Source: an uncultured Roseivirga sp. (GTDB taxonomy: Bacteria; Bacteroidota; Bacteroidia; Cytophagales; Cyclobacteriaceae). From it: DNA of 64,000 nucleotides. Where the stretch lies: assembly GCA_947493005.1 (NCBI GenBank), contig CANLOY010000005.1, positions 186,001-250,000 of the forward strand, written 5' to 3'. Below, one piece after another: positions 1 to 8,059 of the stretch; positions within the stretch are counted from its first letter, which is position 1; each line of letters begins with the position of its first letter. The position numbers and the translations under genes are program-made. Below the pieces are notes generated by a model. That model was given only the letters and a program-made list of their open reading frames with translations, did not search any database and was not told the DNA's origin.

Positions 1-1131
1 GCTACTGAAATAGAGTACATCATGTTCCCAATGGTAAAAAGGACTTACCTCATTGTTTCGGGTATTGATAATAGGGCCAAGGTTCTTGGCCTTTGTCCAT
101 TTACCTTTTTTGTCTTTTGTACTGTAGTATAGGTCAGACAGGCCAAAACCACCTCTTCTATCAGATGCGAAGTATAATGTGTCTTCTGTGGCGTTTAGTG
201 TTGGGTGTGAGTCCCATCCATCTGAATTGACGAGTTCACCAAGATTTTCCGGAATAGTCCATAAACTATCTCCTTGGAAGTGTGTTTCATATAAATCGCA
301 ATTACCAAGGCCATCAGGTGATTCGCAGCGTGAAAAAAGAAGTGTTTTTCCATTTTGGCTCAAGTAACCCGAACCCTCATTGTAACGAGAATTAATTTCA
401 GGGACCATTTCTGCTTTGCTCCATTGTTCACCAACCTTCTTGGTGAAGAAAATGTCTTCATTGATGTATTTATTGATTCCTGTGTTAATAGAGTTTCTCT
501 TAGAAGTGAAAATGAGGACGGAATCATTTTTTGAAACCATGGGAGCATAATCTTCATTGTCAGAATTGACCATTTTTCCCATGCTGGTAAGAATACCCCT
601 TGGTGGGATAAGTGTATCGACTTGTCTTCTGAAATCAACTAGATCATAGTAATACTCTAATGGAACAAAATATTGTTTTTTGTTCTTATCAAGTGAGTCA
701 TATCTGGCCAATATTGATGATATGTCTAAACCTTGCCTGTGATGCTTCAAAACCATGGCGTACAAAGGCTTAGCTTGTTCAGGCGATCCAAAAACCTCTG
801 TAAGCTTAGCAAGCCTCCAGATATAATAAGTCTGAAGAGCAAAGTTTTGGGTACCGAAATTTGATACAAACTCTTTTAGTTCAGGATATAAAGCTTTCCA
901 GTCTCGGGCTTTATCTAGTTTTTCAACCTTCTTCTGAAGTTTAGAGTTAATGTAAACCGGAGTTTTGTTAATGTTCGTAAAAACAAGGTCATTGATTTCA
1001 ATACTAATGGAATCAGAGTTGAGTGCTACCTTCTTTGCACGCTTTTGTTTGTTCCTTTTGAAGAGTTGCCCTTGTACTGCAAGAGAGCAATGCAGCATAA
1101 CGAGAATGTATATGATGCCTCGTTTGAGCAT
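1..1131 (-). CDS. PD40-repeat envelope protein, probably OmpA family (3' end cut by window edge)
   Basis: This gene is missing from the ORF track because it runs off the window. Reading the minus strand from the ATG at 1131 gives 377 uninterrupted codons. The N-terminus is a signal peptide (MLKRGIIYILVMLHCSLAVQG). A helical stretch of about 150 residues follows, then WD40-like/PD40 beta-propeller repeats seen as LYFASDRRGGFGLSDLYYS and, at the cut end, VLYFSS. In Bacteroidota this combination usually continues into a carboxypeptidase-regulatory-like domain and a C-terminal OmpA peptidoglycan-binding domain, as in the type IX secretion protein PorE. The C-terminal part lies outside the window, so PorE itself cannot be claimed. 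The gene is divergent from lon, and porQ nearby fits an envelope/T9SS context. Confidence 0.8.
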   Translation of the reverse strand, partial: MLKRGIIYILVMLHCSLAVQGQLFKRNKQKRAKKVALNSDSISIEINDLVFTNINKTPVYINSKLQKKVEKLDKARDWKALYPELKEFVSNFGTQNFALQTYYIWRLAKLTEVFGSPEQAKPLYAMVLKHHRQGLDISSILARYDSLDKNKKQYFVPLEYYYDLVDFRRQVDTLIPPRGILTSMGKMVNSDNEDYAPMVSKNDSVLIFTSKRNSINTGINKYINEDIFFTKKVGEQWSKAEMVPEINSRYNEGSGYLSQNGKTLLFSRCESPDGLGNCDLYETHFQGDSLWTIPENLGELVNSDGWDSHPTLNATEDTLYFASDRRGGFGLSDLYYSTKDKKGKWTKAKNLGPIINTRNNEVSPFYHWEHDVLYFSS

Positions 1132-1293
1132 AAGTTAAAGACGATTAGTTAGTAGTGAAGGTTATAAAAATGAAGATACGCGTTTTTAAGGACTAATACG
1201 TGCGGATATGACACTATTTTGGATTGGCATAGCCCTTGCAATAATAGGAAAACTTTATTTTTCAGATATTATGTGTCAGTTTGGCACCCCATT

Positions 1294-3759
1294 ATGAAGA
1301 TTGATAAAAACACAATAGGATCGATATTAGCAGCGGAGTTAAGTGAAGAGGAAAGTGGAGAGTTCATTCAAATGATTGCTCCCGAAGAAGAGGAAGGTGG
1401 TGAGCTAAAGGATCTTCCCGATGAACTACCCCTTTTGGCAGTAAGAAATACCGTGCTTTTTCCTGGTGTTCTTATTCCAATAACGGTAGGAAGACAAAAG
1501 TCAATTAAGGTTGTTAAACAAGCCTACAAAGGAGATAAAATCATAGGTGTACTGGCACAGGAAAATCCGCAGGTTGATGACCCAAAGCCAGCCGATCTTT
1601 TTAAAGTTGGTACGATTGCCAAAATCGTAAAAATGTTGGTATTACCGGACGGTAATACAACTATTATCGTACAGGGTAAACAACGATTTGCTGTTGATGA
1701 ATTCACCGCAGCTTCACCTTTTCTTAAGGCAAAAGTTACATACCTGGCAGAAAATTTTCCAAAGCGATTGAGTAAAGAAGTAAAGGCTTTAATTCAATCA
1801 ATACGTGATACTGCAAATCGAATTATGACCTTGAACCCTGAGATTCCAAAAGAAGCTCAGGTTGCCTTGGATAATATTGAAAAACCTAGTTTCCTGGTAC
1901 ATTTCCTTTCTTCAAACATCAATGCTGAACCTAAAGAAAAGCAAGTTTTGCTTGAGGTTAATGACAGTGTTGAACGTGCTACTCAATTGCTGGAGCATAT
2001 GATGAAGGAACAGCAGATGCTTGAACTGAAGCATGAGATTCAGAATAAAGTTCATTCCGATATAGACCAGCAGCAACGTGACTACTTTTTGCGTCAGCAA
2101 ATGAAGGTTTTGCAAACCGAACTTGGAGATGGCGGTGCAGAACAAGAGGTGGAAGCTTTAAGGCAAAAGGGAGCTAAAAAAGACTGGCCTGAAAAGGTAG
2201 CTAAGCACTTCAATAAAGAACTGGACAAGATTCTTCGTATGAACCAGATGGCGGCCGAATATCCAGTGGCCATGAATTACGCAGAGTTAATGGTAGACCT
2301 ACCATGGAGAGAATACTCTGAAGATAATCTTGACCTTAAAAGAGCGAAGAAAATTCTGGATGAAGATCACTATGGTTTGGAGAAAGTCAAAGATCGAATT
2401 CTGGAATACCTTGCGGTTCTTAAACTAAAGAACGATTTAAAAGGGCCAATCCTTTGCTTGTATGGACCTCCTGGTGTTGGTAAAACTTCACTAGGAAGGT
2501 CAATTGCCAAGGCATTAGACCGCCAATATGTCAGGATGTCATTGGGAGGTGTGCATGATGAGGCTGAAATCAGAGGGCATAGAAAGACTTACATAGGCGC
2601 AATGCCTGGGAAAGTAATCCAGAACATCAAAAAATCGAATTTTTCGAATCCGGTTTTTGTACTTGATGAGATTGACAAGGTTGCCTCAAACTTTAGAGGG
2701 GATCCTTCTTCGGCCTTATTGGAGGTTTTAGATCCCGAACAAAACAGTGAATTCACAGATAACTACTTAGAGGTAGAATATGATCTGTCGAAGGTATTGT
2801 TCATTGCAACTGCTAATTCATTGGATACTATCCAACCTGCTTTAAGGGATAGAATGGAAATTATTGAGGTTTCTGGGTACACCATTGAAGAGAAAATAGA
2901 GATTGCCAAGAGACACCTGATACCAAAGCAGAAAAAAGAACATGGATTGAAGCCAAACGACCTTTCTTTTGATAAGAAAGCTATTCAGTTTATGGTTGAG
3001 GGATACACAAGAGAGTCAGGCGTTAGGAGCCTTGAAAGAGTCATTGGTTCTGCTGTGAGAAGTGTAGCCAAGTCGGTTGCATTGGAAGAAGAATACCCCA
3101 AAAAGCCAACTACGGAATTTCTGGAAAAGGTTTTGGGGGGCCAGCGCTTTGACAAGGAAATTTATAATGACAATAAATCTGCAGGCGTAGTTACGGGATT
3201 GGCCTGGACAGCAGTTGGAGGTGAGATTCTCTTTATTGAATCAAGCCTAAGCAGAGGTAAAGGTAAGCTTACACTTTCAGGTCAGTTGGGAGAAGTGATG
3301 AAAGAATCTGCTATGGCAGCCATTTCATATCTAAAGTCCAATGCTGAAAAGTACGACATTGACTATAAAGTCTTTGATAAATACGATTTGCACATGCACG
3401 TACCAGCTGGTGCTGTACCTAAAGATGGGCCTTCAGCAGGAATTACCATGCTAACTGCACTGGCTTCTTTGTTTACACAGAGGAAAGTAAAGAATAAACT
3501 GGCCATGACAGGTGAAATCACCTTGAAAGGCAATGTACTACCCGTTGGAGGAATTAAGGAGAAAATTCTGGCGGCAAAAAGAGCAGGGATCAAAGAAGTG
3601 GTGCTGAGTAAGCGTAATGAGAAGGATATCAACGAAATTGATGAGCAATACTTGAAGAACCTTAGCTTCCATTTTGTAGAAAAAGCAGATGAAGTGCTTG
3701 AAATTGCATTGACAAATCAAAAGGTAGATAATCCGGTTAAGTTTGTAGTAGAAGATTAA
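1294..3759 (+). CDS. lon: ATP-dependent serine protease Lon
   Basis: Lon degrades misfolded and regulatory proteins in the cytoplasm. The order is an N-terminal substrate-binding LON domain (LPLLAVRNTVLFPGVLIPI near residue 50), a coiled-coil region, an AAA+ module and a C-terminal protease domain. The AAA+ module has Walker A GPPGVGKT near residue 390, Walker B FVLDEID near 455 and an arginine-finger region RDRME. The catalytic Ser-Lys dyad is Ser714 in DGPSAGI and Lys757 in GGIKEKIL, and their 43-residue spacing matches E. coli S679/K722. The ORF track starts at a TTG at 1219. I prefer the ATG at 1294 because the extra 25 residues look random and the shorter form (821 aa) fits the family length. 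A short gap separates it from porQ on the same strand. Confidence 0.97.
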   Translation: MKIDKNTIGSILAAELSEEESGEFIQMIAPEEEEGGELKDLPDELPLLAVRNTVLFPGVLIPITVGRQKSIKVVKQAYKGDKIIGVLAQENPQVDDPKPADLFKVGTIAKIVKMLVLPDGNTTIIVQGKQRFAVDEFTAASPFLKAKVTYLAENFPKRLSKEVKALIQSIRDTANRIMTLNPEIPKEAQVALDNIEKPSFLVHFLSSNINAEPKEKQVLLEVNDSVERATQLLEHMMKEQQMLELKHEIQNKVHSDIDQQQRDYFLRQQMKVLQTELGDGGAEQEVEALRQKGAKKDWPEKVAKHFNKELDKILRMNQMAAEYPVAMNYAELMVDLPWREYSEDNLDLKRAKKILDEDHYGLEKVKDRILEYLAVLKLKNDLKGPILCLYGPPGVGKTSLGRSIAKALDRQYVRMSLGGVHDEAEIRGHRKTYIGAMPGKVIQNIKKSNFSNPVFVLDEIDKVASNFRGDPSSALLEVLDPEQNSEFTDNYLEVEYDLSKVLFIATANSLDTIQPALRDRMEIIEVSGYTIEEKIEIAKRHLIPKQKKEHGLKPNDLSFDKKAIQFMVEGYTRESGVRSLERVIGSAVRSVAKSVALEEEYPKKPTTEFLEKVLGGQRFDKEIYNDNKSAGVVTGLAWTAVGGEILFIESSLSRGKGKLTLSGQLGEVMKESAMAAISYLKSNAEKYDIDYKVFDKYDLHMHVPAGAVPKDGPSAGITMLTALASLFTQRKVKNKLAMTGEITLKGNVLPVGGIKEKILAAKRAGIKEVVLSKRNEKDINEIDEQYLKNLSFHFVEKADEVLEIALTNQKVDNPVKFVVED

Positions 3760-3791
3760 TGTCCTGATATTTTCAACTTCACAATCAACAG

Positions 3792-4826
3792 ATGAGAAAG
3801 CTTCCCTTGTTCGCAATAGTGTGCCTTGCTATGATCTGGCACTCGGCTAGCGCTCAACTAGGGGGAAGTCGTGCATTTGAATATCTCAATCTGCCGAATA
3901 ATGCCAGACAGGCCGCATTGGGAGGTGTAAATGTCACTTCAGGCTGGGAAGATCCTGGACAAGTGATTTCTAACCCGGCTTTGATTAATTCAGAAATGGT
4001 AAATCAGCTAGTGATTTCCAGGTTAGGTTATTTTGCAGACATTGCTAATACCTCTCTTACTTACGTGTCTGAGGTTGGTAAATATGGCACTTGGGCCTTC
4101 CACTTAGACTATTTAAGCTATGGAGATATTCAGAGTTTTGATGAAGAGGGTTTTTTAAATGGGGCATTCAGTGTAAATGAATACGCACTGTCCATTGGAA
4201 ATAGCCAGGTTTTTGGACCCTTTAGCGTTGGTGCTGGTTTAAAACTTGCAGTTTCAGATTTGGCCTCTTTTAAGGCTACGGGATTGATGTTTGATGTAGG
4301 AGGAACATTCAAACACCCAGAAAAAGACCTCACCTTAGGTTTTGCTGTAAAGAATGTTGGTTTTTTGTTATCTGACTATACCGATGATAACAATAGTCAG
4401 TTGCCTACAGATATTCAGTTAGGAATATCTTTCAAACCAGAGTTTATGCCGTTTCGTTTTTCGGCAACAGCAAGAAACCTGGTGAGAAGCGATGTTACTT
4501 TTTTTGATCCGTCTAGTAATTCATTGCTGGGTCAGGATAAGCAACCCGGCTTTGGAGAAGAAATTTTCCGAAGGCTCGTTTTTGGAGCAGAGCTACTTTT
4601 CTCTCCAAACTTTCAGCTAAGATTTGGGTACAACCATTTACTGCGGCAAGAATTGAAGCTTGAGAATGCAAGTGGAGGTGCAGGTTTCTCTTTTGGGTTG
4701 ATGTTTAAAATAAAAAGATTTGAATTTGCTTACAGCCGGGCATTGTATCACACTGCCGGAGGTAGCAACTCCCTTCAGATGAATTTGAATCTGAGTGGAC
4801 TTATAAAGAAAAAACAAAATGATTGA
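3792..4826 (+). CDS. porQ: type IX secretion system protein PorQ
   Basis: PorQ is an outer-membrane beta-barrel of the FadL/PorV superfamily. It works with PorU, PorV and PorZ in the cell-surface attachment complex that processes T9SS cargo. The signal peptide is MRKLPLFAIVCLAMIWHSASA followed by Gln. The mature N-terminus carries the family signature GSRAFEYLNLPNNARQAALG and then ISNPALIN. The rest alternates as amphipathic beta strands, and 344 aa is a usual PorQ length. It follows lon by 32 bp and overlaps the hslU start by 8 bp, so the three probably share a transcript. Its presence implies that the organism has a T9SS. No T9SS cargo with a C-terminal sorting domain was recognised in the window. 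Confidence 0.92.
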   Translation: MRKLPLFAIVCLAMIWHSASAQLGGSRAFEYLNLPNNARQAALGGVNVTSGWEDPGQVISNPALINSEMVNQLVISRLGYFADIANTSLTYVSEVGKYGTWAFHLDYLSYGDIQSFDEEGFLNGAFSVNEYALSIGNSQVFGPFSVGAGLKLAVSDLASFKATGLMFDVGGTFKHPEKDLTLGFAVKNVGFLLSDYTDDNNSQLPTDIQLGISFKPEFMPFRFSATARNLVRSDVTFFDPSSNSLLGQDKQPGFGEEIFRRLVFGAELLFSPNFQLRFGYNHLLRQELKLENASGGAGFSFGLMFKIKRFEFAYSRALYHTAGGSNSLQMNLNLSGLIKKKQND

Positions 4827-6213
4827 TAGTAGCTTTTTGACACCAAGGCAGATCGTTGCCGAACTGGATAAGTACATCATTGGTCAGGCCGATGCTAAGA
4901 AGAATGTGGCGATTGCCTTGAGAAACAGATGGAGACGTATGCATGTGCATTCAGAAATGCAAAAGGAAATTGTTCCGAATAACATTTTGATGATAGGTGC
5001 TACTGGTGTTGGTAAAACAGAGATAGCCAGAAGACTGGCAAAAATTGCTGATGCACCCTTTACGAAGGTTGAGGCTTCAAAATTTACTGAGGTTGGTTAT
5101 GTCGGGAGAGATGTCGAAAGTATGGTCCGCGATCTTGTTGAACAATCAGTTAACCTGGTGAAGCAATCAAAAAAAGAAGAAGTCAAAGAAAAAGCACAAT
5201 CTTCAGTAGAAGATATTATTCTTGACGCCTTAATCCCTCCTGTACGTTCGGCTTCCAAAACACCAGCCGGTTTTCAAACAGAGGAAAAAGATGTTGCCAA
5301 AATGAGTGACACAGAATTGAATGAGAAAACACGTGAAAGGTTCAGAGAGAAAATAAAGTCTGGTGAAATAGATGACAGAAAGATTGAAATATCGATTCAG
5401 GCCTCTTCTGGTAATGGAATGGGAATGGTAGGAGGAGGAATGGACGAAGTGTCCATGATCAATCTACAGGATATGCTGAGCAATGTGCTTCCGAAAAAAC
5501 AAAAAAAGCGCAAAGTGACCATTGCTGAAGCGAAGAAACTTCTTTTGGAAGAGGAAAGTGCAAAGCTTATCGATATGGATGAGGTGAAGGAAGAAGCTAT
5601 TCGTAAAGCTGAAAATACAGGAATTATATTCATAGATGAAATTGACAAGATAGCTGGAGGTTCAAAAAAAGGAGGTGGAGGTCCTGATGTCAGCAGAGAA
5701 GGAGTGCAGAGAGACCTTTTGCCAATTGTTGAAGGAAGTTCTGTTACTACCAAATATGGCGTTATTCAAACAGACCATGTATTGTTTGTAGCAGCTGGAG
5801 CTTTCCATGTTGCTAAACCATCCGATCTTATTCCTGAACTTCAGGGTAGATTCCCAATACGTGTTGAGCTCAATAGTTTGACCGTGGAAGATTTCTATCA
5901 GATTTTGAAAGAGCCCAAAAATGCTTTAACAAAGCAATATGAAGCTTTGATAGACTCTGAGGATGTTTCTTTGGAGTTCACCGATGAGTCTTTGAGGGAA
6001 ATCGCTCAGTTAGCCTTTAGAATTAATGACGAGGTAGAAAACATTGGGGCCAGACGTTTGCATACTGTGATGAGCAAATTGCTCAATGATATCTTATTTG
6101 ACATTCCTGAAGAGATTCCACCAAATGCCAAGGTAATCATCACCAAAGAGATGGTAGGTGAAAGATTAAATGATCTGGTTCAGGATAAAGACCTGAGTGA
6201 GTTTATTCTTTAA
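4819..6213 (+). CDS. hslU: ATP-dependent protease ATPase subunit HslU
   Basis: HslU is the AAA+ unfoldase that feeds substrates into the HslV peptidase. Visible motifs are the N-terminal LTPRQIVAELDKYIIGQ, Walker A GATGVGKT near residue 61, the pore loop GYVGRDVES near residue 93, an intermediate domain from about 110 to 240, Walker B IIFIDEIDKIAGG near residue 270, and the sensor-2 segment NIGARRLHTVM near the C-terminus. The length of 464 aa is standard. The start overlaps the porQ end by 8 nt. hslV is not adjacent and was not found in the window, so it must be elsewhere if the protease is complete. The 3' end overlaps the convergent sixA gene by 4 nt. Confidence 0.97.
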   Translation: MIDSSFLTPRQIVAELDKYIIGQADAKKNVAIALRNRWRRMHVHSEMQKEIVPNNILMIGATGVGKTEIARRLAKIADAPFTKVEASKFTEVGYVGRDVESMVRDLVEQSVNLVKQSKKEEVKEKAQSSVEDIILDALIPPVRSASKTPAGFQTEEKDVAKMSDTELNEKTRERFREKIKSGEIDDRKIEISIQASSGNGMGMVGGGMDEVSMINLQDMLSNVLPKKQKKRKVTIAEAKKLLLEEESAKLIDMDEVKEEAIRKAENTGIIFIDEIDKIAGGSKKGGGGPDVSREGVQRDLLPIVEGSSVTTKYGVIQTDHVLFVAAGAFHVAKPSDLIPELQGRFPIRVELNSLTVEDFYQILKEPKNALTKQYEALIDSEDVSLEFTDESLREIAQLAFRINDEVENIGARRLHTVMSKLLNDILFDIPEEIPPNAKVIITKEMVGERLNDLVQDKDLSEFIL

Positions 6214-6707
6214 AAAATCCTTGACTTGGGAAAGTCGTAGTAAAACTGCTTTCCCTTGTTATAAAGAATGTCTGACCATGTATTAAACTCGAAATCAATT
6301 CCACAAATAGCGCAGGTTGGAAGGTTGTCAAGATAAAAGTCCGATAGGTCATTGATTAAATAAGTAAGACCAGGGTTATGACCGAATACCGTCACTGATT
6401 TTAACTTGTTATCAAGTTTAGAAAGAACCTCCTTGATTGTATGATGTGATGCATGAAAAAACCTCTCTTCCAGTTTTATCTGCGGATATGGAATCCCAAT
6501 AGCTGAAGCAAAACCTTGTGCGGTAGCCAAAGCTCTATTGGCAGGAGAGGAGATTAAACAATCAACGTCTAAATGCAGTTGTTTGAACCGATCTGCCATG
6601 TCAGGTAGATCTCTTATTCCTCTTTTGTTTAGAGGGCGTTCAAAGTCCGTTAGATGTGGATAATCCCAACTAGACTTTGCATGTCGTACAATAAATAGCC
6701 TTTTCAT
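6210..6707 (-). CDS. sixA: SixA-type phosphohistidine phosphatase (histidine phosphatase superfamily)
   Basis: This is a small histidine phosphatase of the phosphoglycerate-mutase fold. The catalytic RHG-like motif is RHAKSSW right after the start, followed by LNKRGIRDLPDMA, the helix SPANRALATAQ and the second histidine in TVFGHNPGLTYL. These are the hallmarks of SixA, which dephosphorylates phosphohistidine in phosphorelay proteins. The ORF track begins 11 codons upstream, but family members start at MKRLFIVRHAK, so I use the ATG at 6707 (165 aa). It is convergent with hslU, and the two reading frames share 4 bp. Confidence 0.9.
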   Translation of the reverse strand: MKRLFIVRHAKSSWDYPHLTDFERPLNKRGIRDLPDMADRFKQLHLDVDCLISSPANRALATAQGFASAIGIPYPQIKLEERFFHASHHTIKEVLSKLDNKLKSVTVFGHNPGLTYLINDLSDFYLDNLPTCAICGIDFEFNTWSDILYNKGKQFYYDFPKSRIF

Positions 6708-6784
6708 ACTGCTTATGATAGGAAGTTTCGAACTAATCACTAGTTTTGCCGACTAATATTTTTATAATCTTAATACAAATTACA

Positions 6785-6976
6785 ATGAGAACTGGTACCG
6801 TAAAATTCTTCAATGATGAAAAAGGCTTCGGCTTCATCGTTGATGACGAAAATGGAGCAGACGTATTTGTCCATGTTTCAGGTACAATGGATGAGATCAC
6901 TAAAGGTGATTCTGTTTCTTTCGAGATCGCAGATGGTAAGAAAGGACCTAATGCGGTAGACGTCAAGAAAATATAA
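6785..6976 (+). CDS. cold-shock domain protein (CspA family)
   Basis: A 63-aa single cold-shock domain, an OB-fold RNA/ssDNA chaperone. The RNA-binding motifs RNP1 (KGFGFI) and RNP2 (VFVHVS) are intact and the protein opens with the usual TGTVKFFNDEKGFGFI. The ORF track starts at 6746. The ATG at 6785 gives the canonical family N-terminus, so the AT-rich 5' stretch is more likely leader. The gene stands alone and ends at a clear terminator at 7007-7032. Confidence 0.96.
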   Translation: MRTGTVKFFNDEKGFGFIVDDENGADVFVHVSGTMDEITKGDSVSFEIADGKKGPNAVDVKKI

Positions 6977-7006
6977 TTAAAAGAGTTATAGATTTTTGAT
7001 TACCAA

Positions 7007-7032
7007 CCCCGGCCAACTGGTCGGGGTTTTTT
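7007..7032 (+). terminator. intrinsic terminator of the cold-shock gene
   Basis: CCCCGGCC, a 4-nt loop (AACT) and GGTCGGGG form an 8-bp stem with one G-T pair, followed directly by TTTTTT. It lies 30 bp after the cold-shock stop codon. On the minus strand no run of T follows, so it probably acts only for the cold-shock gene. Confidence 0.92.
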
Positions 7033-7044
7033 ATTGCTCATTTG

Positions 7045-7998
7045 CTAATCGTTCCAAATCATTTCGGCTGTATAATATCCACCTTCTCTTTCCCAGAATT
7101 TACCATCAAGAAAACGATAGCCTTTATCGAGTGCATTGATTTGCTCCATTTCATCAATGCTCAACGAAATGCTGGCGGATTCAAGGTTTTGCTTTAATCT
7201 TGCAGGGTTAACTGACTTTGGAATTACAGCTGTGCCTCTCCCTTCCGCCCACTTAATGAGTATTTGAGCAGGGTGTACTCCATGATTTGTCGCAATGGAT
7301 TTCAAAGTTTTATTTTCAAACAAATCAGGTTCATTTGCTCCCTTCATGTTCGGGCTTCTATCTCTAGAACCTAATGGAGAGTAGGCTGTATAAAGAATTC
7401 CATTATTCGAACAAAACTCGAAGAGCTCATTTTGGGCAAGTAAGGGATGAGACTCAACCTGATTCATTTCTGGAACAATCGCAGCTATATCCATTAGCCT
7501 TTGAAGCTTTGGTACATTGAAATTAGAAACACCAATATGCTTTACCAAACCCTTCTGAACCAGTGCTTCCATGGCTTTCCAGGTTTTGGCAATAGGATAT
7601 TCATCTAAAGTGGCAAAACCACTGGCGTCTTCTGAAAAGATCACACCGGGTTTATGCGCTATTGGCCAGTGGATCAAATACAAATCAAGATAATCTAGCC
7701 GTAAGGCAGTTAATGTTTCTCTTAAACCCTTTTCTACATCCTCGGGAGCATGGAAGGAATTCCACAGTTTAGATGTAATAAACAATTCTTCCCTGGTAAC
7801 TATATCAGCAGTAAACACCTCTTGAAATGCATCACCAATTTCTTTCTCGTTTTGATATATCCATGCACAGTCGATATGGCGATAGCCAATTTTAATGGCT
7901 TCTTTTACTGCCTGACCTACTTCCCCTGCATCTGATTTCCAGGTTCCAAGACCGATTGCATCTATTTTATCTCCGTTTTTAAAGGCGAGTTTATTCAT
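7045..7998 (-). CDS. aldo/keto reductase
   Basis: NADPH-dependent carbonyl reductase with a TIM-barrel fold, 317 aa. The AKR catalytic tetrad is visible: Asp and Tyr in HIDCAWIYQNE, Lys in FITSKLW and His in YLIHWP. The family sequence GLVKHIGVSNFNVPKLQ and the cofactor-binding AVIPKSVNPARLKQN are also present. It resembles AKR1A/glyoxal or aldehyde reductases, but the substrate cannot be deduced. It is a single gene convergent with the cold-shock gene, and its start lies upstream of the permease 3' end. Confidence 0.93.
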   Translation of the reverse strand: MNKLAFKNGDKIDAIGLGTWKSDAGEVGQAVKEAIKIGYRHIDCAWIYQNEKEIGDAFQEVFTADIVTREELFITSKLWNSFHAPEDVEKGLRETLTALRLDYLDLYLIHWPIAHKPGVIFSEDASGFATLDEYPIAKTWKAMEALVQKGLVKHIGVSNFNVPKLQRLMDIAAIVPEMNQVESHPLLAQNELFEFCSNNGILYTAYSPLGSRDRSPNMKGANEPDLFENKTLKSIATNHGVHPAQILIKWAEGRGTAVIPKSVNPARLKQNLESASISLSIDEMEQINALDKGYRFLDGKFWEREGGYYTAEMIWND

Positions 7999-8059
7999 TG
8001 TCTTTTGGCTTTTGTATCGCTGTTAAGCTACTAAGAAATCTAAGCCAATCCAATGAAGT

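Noticed and set aside
1219-1293. N-terminal extension of Lon from a TTG codon
   Set aside because: The 25 residues have no family similarity; the ATG at 1294 gives the usual Lon N-terminus and length.
4819-6213. hslV next to hslU
   Set aside because: No HslV-type peptidase was found in any neighbouring frame; it is likely elsewhere in the genome.
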